Made by a program: the position numbers and the translations under genes. A stretch of DNA of 64,000 nt, taken from the NCBI GenBank assembly GCA_046329195.1, contig JAXLVB010000001.1, positions 2,418,001 to 2,482,000 on the forward strand, in the 5' to 3' direction. Numbering within the stretch: the stretch's first letter is position 1; the number at the start of each line of letters is the position of its first letter. Under the pieces are notes generated by a model. It saw only the letters and a list, made by a program, of their open reading frames with translations, did not search any database and was not told the DNA's origin. Positions 9,248 through 15,540 of this stretch are shown one piece after another. Source of the stretch: JAXLVB01 sp046329195. Its GTDB lineage: Bacteria > Bacteroidota > Bacteroidia > Cytophagales > Spirosomataceae.

Positions 9248-12199
9248 TTACTCGTAAACAAATTTCTGAATTACTTTATCAGTATTGATTTTGTCATTAG
9301 GTAGGAGTAAAATTACACACAGCTTTTCAATATTTTCAAGCACCACATTTTTTGTAATGCACCACAGACTCATAGTGGAGTTTGCATATTTTTCAATTTC
9401 AGAAGCAGGAGTAGGATATTTTGCTGTTTCTTTTTTACAAGCAATCATATTTAATATGGCAACATTACTTTTTTTATGTTCTAGTGTTTCTTTTGAAATA
9501 TTATAAGAAATAAGATTGTAATTATTGTCCATTTTGAATAATATGACTATTCTTTTATCTTTATCATTATAAGTCATGCAACTATGGGTAAGATCCATAG
9601 TAAAATTTACTTTATCTTTATATTTATCGTAAATAGCAAGATGGGATAGTTGAGACTCAGCTTCCGATTCTCCATGACTTTTAATTATGCTTTCTGCTTG
9701 AGATAACTCTAACCAAATTTTCTCATCATCTAAATTAATAATTTCTTCTTTTCCATTTTCTGACATAATTGCAGTCCCTAAAATGTTTTTAGATCTATTA
9801 TGCCTTTTTGTAAGTCTTTTAAATGGATTTATTAAATCTAACATAGTCTGAGAAGCATTTTCTAAATCAGATTTATGTACAAAATCAGGAATAAGAGAAT
9901 AAAAATAAATCACCCGTTCTGAATTTTTTGTCATTCGTAAAATTCTACCCAGTCTCTGAAAAAGAGAATCTGCTGTTTGTGGCAAATCATAGTTAATAAT
10001 TGTATCGCAATCCTGTAAATTTATACCTACTCCATCTGCATCCGTACAAATTAATATCTCATATTCTTTATCAGTTTTATAGTCGTTTGCCTTTGGAGAA
10101 AAACTTTTTGTATTTTGGTCTCTTCTATGTTTATTTATAAGTTTGGGTACTGAATCTTCATCCTTTGGGGCTTCAACTGTTGAAGTAACTATTTGGCTAT
10201 ATTTCTCTTTAAGTAAATCGAATAAATATATTGCCGTTTGGTATCTCTCAACGAATATTAATATTTTACTACCTTTTTCTTCATAACGGTCTTCAAGTAT
10301 TTGTAATAGTTTTTTATATTTATCATCTTTAAAGTTGCTTTCAGTTAGAATATTTAAGATAGGTGATAATTGTTCTATCCTTTCTGATTGAGAATGTTTC
10401 AATGTTATACTATATCCTTCATTTTTTTTAGAAATATCAATCTTTTTTTCCATATTATTTAAGGGAAATACTCTAAGTTGTGCACGAGCTAAATCTGTGT
10501 AGTCTGCATCATCAGTACTTATATTTTGTTCTAAAGCCCATTTTAAGGCAAAAGGTGAACTCAACCAACCAATTATAGCTTGATTATATAAAATATCTAT
10601 TTTTGAGTTAATTGCTTCAATGGTTTCATCATCAAGAGTCGCCTTATTAAATTTACTTTTTTGACTAAATAAACCTTTTGTGAAAAGTGGTTCTAGTTCA
10701 TCTTTTAAAAATAACTCATATTGTGCAGGAATTACTTTTATCTGCTTAGGAAAATACCGCTTTTCATCTCCAAACTTAACGTAAATACGACCATTTACAT
10801 CTATATCGTTCCTTTCTTTTGATAGTTTTAAGACATGAGGTAAACCAATAATAGTAACAACTGGTAAAGAAATGAATTGATTTATGTCATTATTAACCTG
10901 CCATGCTTCTTTTCCCTTAAAAAGATCTGTTGAATCTGCATTATGGGGTAGTAAATACAAAATACTATCTACATTGAGGGTATTTGAGGCATAAGGTGTA
11001 GCAGTAAGTAGCAAAATATTAGCCCCACGACTTACGGCGGGAGTTAAACGTTGATATACACTACTAACTTTATTATCAGTCTTTTCTTTTACTTTTTGAT
11101 TTTTATAGCGATGTACTTCATCAATTATTATGGTAGTAAACTCATCCGCCATATCTAATTTCCTTTTTAGCTTTGCGATTTGGTGATTATCTTTTTCCTT
11201 CTCGCTATCCTCATTAAACAAAACCGTAATTCCAAAAACATCATTATTAATATCTCTTAATTCAAGTTGTTTTTCCCATTCAGAATGGACGTTTGGAGGA
11301 GCGATAACTATTGCTCGTTTGTTTTTCTTAATATTTTGCAGTTTATAAGCAATTTCAGAACCAATAATTGTTTTTCCCAATCCTGTGGCTGCTACCACTA
11401 AAGAGCCACCATATTGTTCTATTTGCTTATATGCACTTTGAATTACAGCCTTTTGGTAATAATTGGGCTGATATTTTTTTATGTCAGAGCCAGTCCATGT
11501 ATTTAAAATATGAATAATTTTTAGATAGATGTCAAACGGTTGTGAGAGATTTAGCCAATCATTCAAAATTTTTAATAAATCTCCTTTTAAATCCCGAGAT
11601 TTAGCAATGATTTTATCGTACCATATAATGTAATTTTCAATAATTTCTTTTTGTTCAATCAAATTTAATTGTTCGGAATTGGACTGCAAGCCTGACCCTG
11701 AAAAATTTGCAGAACCTTGAAAAACTATTTTTTCATCAATGATATAGAACTTGTTATGAAACATTGGATTTTTTTTTGTTTCACGAGCTTCTTTGATTAA
11801 AATAGAATTATTTTTTATGCGGTTAACTAAACTTTCAATTGCAATAGCCCAGTTATGACCACATTCTTTTAATTCTTGTTTAATGCTGCTTAAAATAACA
11901 CGTTGGACTTCTTTTGCATCTTGGCCTTTATTGTGACCATGACTCCCAACAAGAATATTGAATTCGATTTCCTTTTCACCAATATTCCTGTCTCCAATTT
12001 CATATCCTTTTAAGTTAAAATATGAACTTGCAATACGAATTTTATTCTCAACTTCTTTAAAATAGGCTTCTACAAATATTTTTCCAGCTCCAGAGCCTAT
12101 TGCAGATAGTAGTCTTTTTGTTGTTTCATCACGAATAATACTCAACCCAAATTCTACTTCTTTTCGTTTAGATAATTTACTTTTTTGAGATTTAGCCAT
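9248..12199 (-). CDS. PLD-nuclease/SF2 helicase fusion
   Basis: A 983-residue protein. An N-terminal phospholipase-D-type domain carries H148-x-K150 and the following GSANFSGSG block. The SF2 helicase core follows: Walker A GLGKT near 272-276, a DEVH box near 357, motif III LLTATPY, and the C-terminal helicase domain with DADGVGINLQ and QRLGRILR (motif VI). Such proteins act in defence and in restriction-like systems. Its DNA is clearly richer in A+T than the genes on both sides, with AT-ending codons, which suggests later acquisition. Its place inside the RNA-repair island could mean a role in RNA unwinding or damage, but a stand-alone defence role is equally possible. Confidence 0.88.
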   Translation of the reverse strand: MAKSQKSKLSKRKEVEFGLSIIRDETTKRLLSAIGSGAGKIFVEAYFKEVENKIRIASSYFNLKGYEIGDRNIGEKEIEFNILVGSHGHNKGQDAKEVQRVILSSIKQELKECGHNWAIAIESLVNRIKNNSILIKEARETKKNPMFHNKFYIIDEKIVFQGSANFSGSGLQSNSEQLNLIEQKEIIENYIIWYDKIIAKSRDLKGDLLKILNDWLNLSQPFDIYLKIIHILNTWTGSDIKKYQPNYYQKAVIQSAYKQIEQYGGSLVVAATGLGKTIIGSEIAYKLQNIKKNKRAIVIAPPNVHSEWEKQLELRDINNDVFGITVLFNEDSEKEKDNHQIAKLKRKLDMADEFTTIIIDEVHRYKNQKVKEKTDNKVSSVYQRLTPAVSRGANILLLTATPYASNTLNVDSILYLLPHNADSTDLFKGKEAWQVNNDINQFISLPVVTIIGLPHVLKLSKERNDIDVNGRIYVKFGDEKRYFPKQIKVIPAQYELFLKDELEPLFTKGLFSQKSKFNKATLDDETIEAINSKIDILYNQAIIGWLSSPFALKWALEQNISTDDADYTDLARAQLRVFPLNNMEKKIDISKKNEGYSITLKHSQSERIEQLSPILNILTESNFKDDKYKKLLQILEDRYEEKGSKILIFVERYQTAIYLFDLLKEKYSQIVTSTVEAPKDEDSVPKLINKHRRDQNTKSFSPKANDYKTDKEYEILICTDADGVGINLQDCDTIINYDLPQTADSLFQRLGRILRMTKNSERVIYFYSLIPDFVHKSDLENASQTMLDLINPFKRLTKRHNRSKNILGTAIMSENGKEEIINLDDEKIWLELSQAESIIKSHGESEAESQLSHLAIYDKYKDKVNFTMDLTHSCMTYNDKDKRIVILFKMDNNYNLISYNISKETLEHKKSNVAILNMIACKKETAKYPTPASEIEKYANSTMSLWCITKNVVLENIEKLCVILLLPNDKINTDKVIQKFVYE

Positions 12200-12315
12200 T
12201 ATGCTGTTAGTATATTTAATATTATCTTATAAAATCAACTTAGATAACATAAATTTATTAAACAGTTTTCAATAAAAATACTTCCTAAATCTTAAAAATC
12301 TAGGAAGTATAAAAC

Positions 12316-13836
12316 TCAAATCTCAATCTTATAAATCACCTCCACGGCATTGCTACCGTCTTCGATGGCGGCTAAGATGTCGAAAATTTTGTCTGACCAG
12401 CCGGCTGTCAAGAAAACGCCTTGATTATCAATGGTTTGAATTGGCGTAGTGCCATAGCCTGCCAAGTCAAACAGGTACAAGCGGGCGTTAGGTGCTATGC
12501 TTTTATATTTTTTCCAAGCCACCGAGATAGGGTTTCCACCACGGCTATTCCACAACTGGCAGTCGGTGAAAATCATAACTTTGTCAACGATTTGACGGCG
12601 GTCAATCAGATCTTGTACCACCAAATGACCATTGGTTGAGTAGCCCACTTCACCTTCACGGCGATGAAATTCCATCACGTTGGCCAAAATGTTGTTTTTA
12701 GGCATGTTGATAATTTTCCATCGGTCGCCAAACATTCCTGTCACCACGTTTTCGCAACGGTTTTGCAACAACATTGCCAACATCAAGCCGATGTCGAAGT
12801 TTTGTACCGTACTTTTTGGTGAAATAATCCGTTGCATCGAACCTGATACGTCAGCGGCAATGACCACCTTAGTGCTAGCATCGAAACCACGAATGTTAGC
12901 CGCTGAATGTTGTACGGCCAACTCCAAAGCACTCAATACCTTAGCAATGTTTCCATGAGGTAATCCTCTCAATTCACGGTACGCTGACAAGAATCGGAAT
13001 GGCAATTGCTTTGAGTTGGCCACGGCATGAGCGTTGCTCAAGGTGGCGCATACTTTTTCGATAGCTTCTTGGCTTACATTGGCTTCAATGATATTTCGCA
13101 AGTTGCGCAATAGAGCCATATAACCCAATTTGCCTTCCAAAATCAATTGTTCCCAGGCGTGGGTTTTAGCTTCCAATTTCTCTGTTTCAGACTCAAAATC
13201 ATTTTGTCCAACCGCCGACAAAGTGGTTTCCCAGGTTTGGGCTGTAGCCAATTCGTCTTTGGCAATTCGGTCAAAAATGGCTTGTTGAGCTTCGTTCTTT
13301 GCTTTTGGGTGTACCAAAAACAAGGCATCTCGCAACTTTACAGCGGCGCTATCACGGTTATATTTGCTGAATTGGTATTCATCAAACTTGTTGAATGCTT
13401 CTGCCAAGCCTTTTTGGATTTGTTTTGACAAACGATTCAATTTTTTGGTGCCTTTACGAGCATTTGCCACTTGGTAGTAAGCCAATAATTCGGTGATTTC
13501 GTCGGCACGGTTGACCACACGACCTACGGCACGGCTAACCAAGTTATCGCCTTGGTGGATTTTGGCCAATTCGGTTACCAATACCAGAGGCATCGAACGC
13601 AAATACATTTTTTCACGGGCGTACACGGCCAATTTCGCCACAAACTGTGGGTCATTTTGACGAATGAGCGCCTGAATACGAGCCAAGCGGTCGTCTGCTT
13701 TTTCGTAGAAATTGTCTGATAAAGTGCTTGTTACTACACTAGTATATAATTCCAAGGCTGGCGTCAAGCGATAGGCTTTTGCACCTGCGTGATTGACTGT
13801 TTCTACTTTTTTTTGATTTAAGAAATTGAATTTCAT
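12316..13836 (-). CDS. TROVE-domain Ro60-like RNA-binding protein
   Basis: A 506-residue ring protein of the Ro60/Rsr family. The N-terminal about 300 residues are helical TROVE/HEAT-like repeats; the C-terminal part is a von Willebrand A domain with an intact MIDAS, D329-V-S-G-S-M, and the later FTDCQLW block. Family members bind Y RNAs on the outer ring surface and thread misfolded RNA 3' ends through the hole. I start at the ATG at 13836 (MKFNFLNQ), which has the same leader TAAAAGCCATGAAA as the 64-aa gene; an upstream in-frame ATG at 13881 falls inside a MITE. It lies directly downstream of the tRNA-like array, on the same strand. Confidence 0.9.
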   Translation of the reverse strand: MKFNFLNQKKVETVNHAGAKAYRLTPALELYTSVVTSTLSDNFYEKADDRLARIQALIRQNDPQFVAKLAVYAREKMYLRSMPLVLVTELAKIHQGDNLVSRAVGRVVNRADEITELLAYYQVANARKGTKKLNRLSKQIQKGLAEAFNKFDEYQFSKYNRDSAAVKLRDALFLVHPKAKNEAQQAIFDRIAKDELATAQTWETTLSAVGQNDFESETEKLEAKTHAWEQLILEGKLGYMALLRNLRNIIEANVSQEAIEKVCATLSNAHAVANSKQLPFRFLSAYRELRGLPHGNIAKVLSALELAVQHSAANIRGFDASTKVVIAADVSGSMQRIISPKSTVQNFDIGLMLAMLLQNRCENVVTGMFGDRWKIINMPKNNILANVMEFHRREGEVGYSTNGHLVVQDLIDRRQIVDKVMIFTDCQLWNSRGGNPISVAWKKYKSIAPNARLYLFDLAGYGTTPIQTIDNQGVFLTAGWSDKIFDILAAIEDGSNAVEVIYKIEI

Positions 13837-13866
13837 GGCTTTTATAGGGTTTATGTTACAAACAAG

Positions 13867-13990
13867 TTGATTGCTGGACAAAACGAAGGCTTCCGATACG
13901 GAAGGCTCAAGCGAGGGTGCTAGAACTAGGTCGTAGGGGCGTATGGCATACGCCCAATAGGAGCCAATTTATATTTTGTCCAGCAATCAG
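13867..13990. mobile_element. MITE-like element in the TROVE 5' leader
   Basis: A 124-bp non-coding element. It has 16-bp perfect terminal inverted repeats (13868-13883 and 13974-13989) and is flanked on both sides by the 9-bp direct repeat ACAAACAAG (13858-13866 and 13991-13999), a target-site duplication. Internally there are two more hairpins, CTTCC-GATAC-GGAAG and an 8-bp stem GGGCGTAT-GGC-ATACGCCC. It has separated the tRNA-like array from the TROVE start by about 125 bp. No transposase in the window shares its ends. Confidence 0.75.
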
Positions 13991-14020
13991 ACAAACAAGG
14001 CAATGAGCAACGAAAGAAAC

Positions 14021-14087
14021 GGGGCATGTCAAAGCCAGAGTCGAACTGGATAGCCTTGCCGATTTGACGACTTCGCTATTCCTCCCC
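14021..14087 (-). ncRNA. tRNA fragment A: acceptor/T-arm minihelix
   Basis: On the minus strand GTCAAA (14068-14063) can pair with TTTGAC (14033-14028), enclosing a T arm CCAG-TTCGACT-CTGG (14049-14035). That gives an acceptor-plus-T-arm minihelix with the D and anticodon arms missing and only 12 nt in their place. An outer GGGG/CCCC pairing (14087-14084 with 14024-14021) could close the unit. It is the array member nearest TROVE. It could be a tRNA remnant or a deliberate mimic. Confidence 0.5.
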
Positions 14088-14131
14088 TAATTTGCTGACG
14101 AAGTACCTTCCATCTACGGCACTTGTTTTTG

Positions 14132-14204
14132 TTTCCCCAGCAAGATTCGAACTTGCGACCTCCGCATTAAAAGTGCGAAGCTCTACCAACTGAGCTATGA
14201 GGAA
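14132..14204 (-). tRNA. tRNA-Lys(UUU)-like element
   Basis: A complete 73-nt cloverleaf: 7-bp acceptor (TTCCTCA with TGGGGAA), D arm GCTC-AGTTGGTA-GAGC, anticodon arm TCGCA-CTTTTAA-TGCGG with anticodon TTT, 5-nt variable loop, T arm GCAAG-TTCGAAT-CTTGC, A73. CCA is not encoded. The acceptor begins with U1-A72, unusual for an elongator tRNA, which would normally have G1, so it may be a mimic or reserve copy rather than the main lysine tRNA. It is followed by a copy of the repeated hairpin at 14097-14125. Confidence 0.75.
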
Positions 14205-14230
14205 ATATTTTAAAATCAAGGCAAAAAGCA

Positions 14231-14358
14231 AAAAGAGGCTTTTACGTTGCTCTAACCAACTGAGCTATGCGTCCGTGCAAAGCAGACCTTTCGGTTCTCG
14301 AACACAGTAGGACTCGAACCTACGACACACGGCGTAATAGGCGAAGTATCCCTCTTTT
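14231..14358 (-). ncRNA. Circularly permuted tRNA-like RNA (T arm before D arm)
   Basis: Reading the minus strand, the anticodon 3' strand TACG (14336-14333) comes first, then a T arm GTAGG-TTCGAGT-CCTAC (14323-14307), acceptor 3' strand TGTGTTC (14306-14300), a 25-nt linker with a possible ACC-GAAA-GGT hairpin, acceptor 5' strand GGACGCA (14274-14268), a full D arm GCTC-AGTTGGTTA-GAGC (14265-14249) and the anticodon 5' strand CGTA (14246-14243). All seven acceptor pairs form (two G-U). The anticodon loop is open and extended by an 8-bp stem, AAAAGAGG (14358-14351) with CCTCTTTT (14238-14231). The result is a tRNA core whose ends exit through the anticodon stem, as expected for a tRNA mimic held in a Y-RNA-like stem. 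Confidence 0.65.
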
Positions 14359-14374
14359 ACGGCACTTGATTTGG

Positions 14375-14445
14375 TGTGAAATACCAGATTTGAACTGGTG
14401 CTAACAGAACCACAATCTGTTGTGCTACCACTACACTAATTTCAC
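14375..14445 (-). tRNA. tRNA-His(GUG)-like element
   Basis: A 71-nt cloverleaf with a perfect 7-bp acceptor (GTGAAAT/ATTTCAC), D arm with the conserved GG, anticodon arm ACAGA-TTGTGGT-TCTGT (anticodon GTG), 4-nt variable loop, T arm ACCAG-TTCAAAT-CTGGT, followed by A and an encoded CCA (14374-14372). A G precedes position 1, as in real tRNA-His, but the discriminator is A73 instead of the C73 that bacterial HisRS needs. This points to a degenerate or deliberately non-chargeable histidine tRNA. Confidence 0.75.
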
Positions 14446-14483
14446 CATGTTGAAAATAAGCAAGGTAACTGGCGAGGAGAGAC

Positions 14484-14553
14484 TATTTTCGATGGGAATC
14501 GAACCCACAACTCAAGTATATAACTTGTGTTAAACCAATTTAACTACGAAAGC
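14484..14553 (-). tRNA. Degenerate tRNA-like element C
   Basis: Minus-strand cloverleaf with D arm GTTA-AATTGGTT-TAAC, T arm GTGGG-TTCGATT-CCCAT and acceptor GCTTTCG/CGAAAAT in which five pairs are canonical, one is G-U and one C-A. The anticodon hairpin CAAG-TTATATA-CTTG does not give an assignable anticodon. The 5' end overlaps the repeated hairpin at 14552-14580. A 7-bp pairing (14563-14569 with 14474-14480) can enclose the whole element, as in the permuted one. Confidence 0.55.
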
Positions 14554-14583
14554 CGAAGTATGTCTCCTCTACGACACTTGCTC

Positions 14584-14760
14584 TTAAGCGAACAGGACCT
14601 GCATCTCGGTTGCCTGTTCAATAACTGGGCTGTTTATCGCTATTTCAGCCGTTTATGCGTTATTACTAAATTTTCAATTCTAAGTATTGTCATACAATCT
14701 ATTCACTATCAATTCTTTGCGAAGGGGCAGGAGACCTATTTCGCCTGCCCCGGACGTGTA
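14584..14760 (-). other. Non-coding spacer of the array with strong hairpins
   Basis: No credible gene. On the minus strand I see GGGGCAGG...CCTGCCCC (8 bp) near 14750-14723, GGCTG...CAGCC near 14650-14628, and GAACAGG...CCTGTTC (7 bp) near 14619-14590. The middle one contains AATAGCGATA (14644-14635), identical to the loop of the repeated hairpin in copies D and E, so this may be a sixth, decayed copy. Confidence 0.4.
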
Positions 14761-14778
14761 GCAGCTGTGAAATTTGTG

Positions 14779-14869
14779 TGGGAAAGGCAGGACTCGAACC
14801 TACAAAGTTTCTCTCGAAACACTGGTGTTACAGACCAGACCGCTGCGCTATTACGGGGGTTACTTTCCC
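14779..14869 (-). tRNA. tRNA-Tyr(GUA)-like element with long variable arm
   Basis: A 91-nt class II fold: perfect acceptor GGGAAAG/CTTTCCC, anticodon arm CTGGT-CTGTAAC-ACCAG (anticodon GTA), long variable arm with a 5-bp stem GTTTC-GAGA-GAAAC, T arm GTAGG-TTCGAGT-CCTGC, A73. The D arm is abnormal: a 22-nt stretch with only ACC/GGT closing and no clear GG, and its AATAGCGC (14852-14845) is complementary to GCGCTATT at 14908-14901 in the upstream repeat. CCA is not encoded. A retained anticodon arm with a degraded D arm argues against an ordinary working tRNA. Confidence 0.7.
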
Positions 14870-15077
14870 AACGTGATAAAAACCAAAAGAGCAATAAGCC
14901 AATAGCGCTGTTGGGATTTTTAAGATCGAAGTATCGCTATTGTACGGCATCGTTTGGATGCTTTTATGGGTTACTTTCCCCAATGTGATAAAAACCAAAA
15001 GAGCAATAAGCCAATAGCGCTGTTGGGATTTTTAAGATCGAAGTATCGCTATTGTACGGCATCGTTTGGATGCTTTT
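14857..15077. repeat. Tandem direct duplication (111-112 bp) inside the array
   Basis: Segments 14857-14965 and 14968-15077 are nearly identical (offset 111 then 112 after a one-base indel). Each contains one repeated hairpin. The minus-strand 3' end of each copy is the first 13 nt of the Tyr-like element (acceptor 5' strand plus TA and ACCC), so the second copy carries a tRNA 5' end that stops short. The duplication therefore arose by copying hairpin plus tRNA start. Confidence 0.85.
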
Positions 15078-15164
15078 GTTAAGGTTTTTAAGAAAGGGTA
15101 ATTCACCGAAAATCAACGAATTACCCTGATAACCTAACCACAATAATCCAACAAAGGAATGTTT

Positions 15165-15359
15165 TTAGCACACAGGACGTACCTCTACGCTCTTCATGTG
15201 TGCGGCAGGCTTGCCACATAGCCCAGCGTCAACACGGGTTTTGGCTACGGCCTCAAGCACTTGTACCGAAACCAACACATCGGCACGTCCTGGGGTGGCG
15301 TGGTCAACTGTGACTCCCCATAGTTGACCCTGATTGATGGTAAAAACTAACTTTTTCAT
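15165..15359 (-). CDS. 64-residue uncharacterised protein upstream of the tRNA-like array
   Basis: A small protein starting MKKLVFTINQGQLWGV and ending ...SVEVRPVC. I do not recognise it; it has no signal peptide or membrane segment, and predicted strands alternate with one helix. I prefer the ATG at 15359 over an upstream one at 15431 because it is preceded by TAAAAGCC, the same leader as the TROVE gene, and because the longer start would lie upstream of the -7-like element. It is the first gene after operator 3 and is followed directly by the array, so array RNA is probably transcribed with it. Confidence 0.65.
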   Translation of the reverse strand: MKKLVFTINQGQLWGVTVDHATPGRADVLVSVQVLEAVAKTRVDAGLCGKPAAHMKSVEVRPVC

Positions 15360-15433
15360 GGCTTTTACGATGATTGATATTGGAAATGTGCATTTGTTTG
15401 GTTTATGGCTTCTCTTTTTCACATTTGACATTA

Positions 15434-15470
15434 CAAAGGTTTACAACCATTGCGCAGTCTTTTTGCGTAG
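15434..15470 (-). promoter_or_regulatory. Operator 3 and promoter of the 64-aa gene / array / TROVE unit
   Basis: On the minus strand CTACGCA-N7-TGCGCAA at 15470-15450, the same 7-7-7 palindrome as the copies at 6048 and 8781. AACCTTTG ends exactly 16 nt further on (15441-15434), the same spacing as operator 2 and the ligase side of operator 1. It lies 91 bp upstream of the 64-aa ATG. Confidence 0.78.
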
Positions 15471-15540
15471 TTAGAGAAATAGTTAAAAAATTTATTTTTT
15501 GTTTTGATTTTACAGGACTTCACTTGTCTTAGTCATTGAT

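Larger units (their letters stand above)
14097..15071. repeat. Five copies of a conserved hairpin module resembling a Ro-binding (Y RNA) stem
   Basis: Copies at 14097-14125, 14340-14368, 14552-14580, 14925-14959 and 15037-15071. On the + strand the consensus is GNCGAAGTA, 9-10 nt, TACGGCACTTG (copies D and E have ATCGAAGTA and a longer 3' arm). AAGT pairs with ACTT (with C-G below a bulged G); in D and E the 3' arm changes to TTTGGAT and still pairs with ATC.AAG, a compensatory change. The GNCGAAG form and CACTTG arm recall the Ro-binding helix of Y RNAs; which strand is transcribed is not certain, since the tRNA-like elements are on the minus strand. Confidence 0.65.

Noticed and set aside
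14527..14988. A 153-residue + strand open frame across the tRNA-like array
   Set aside because: It is antisense to the Tyr-like and degenerate tRNA elements and to one hairpin copy; its composition is not protein-like and the conserved structures explain the sequence.
13868..15150. CRISPR array or T-box riboswitch
   Set aside because: The repeats are unevenly spaced and separated by tRNA-like folds, and there are no cas genes. No T-box consensus (AGGGUGGNACCGCG) or specifier-loop arrangement was seen.
15360..15431. Longer N-terminus of the 64-residue protein
   Set aside because: It would start upstream of the -7-like element of operator 3; the ATG at 15359 has the shared leader TAAAAGCC.
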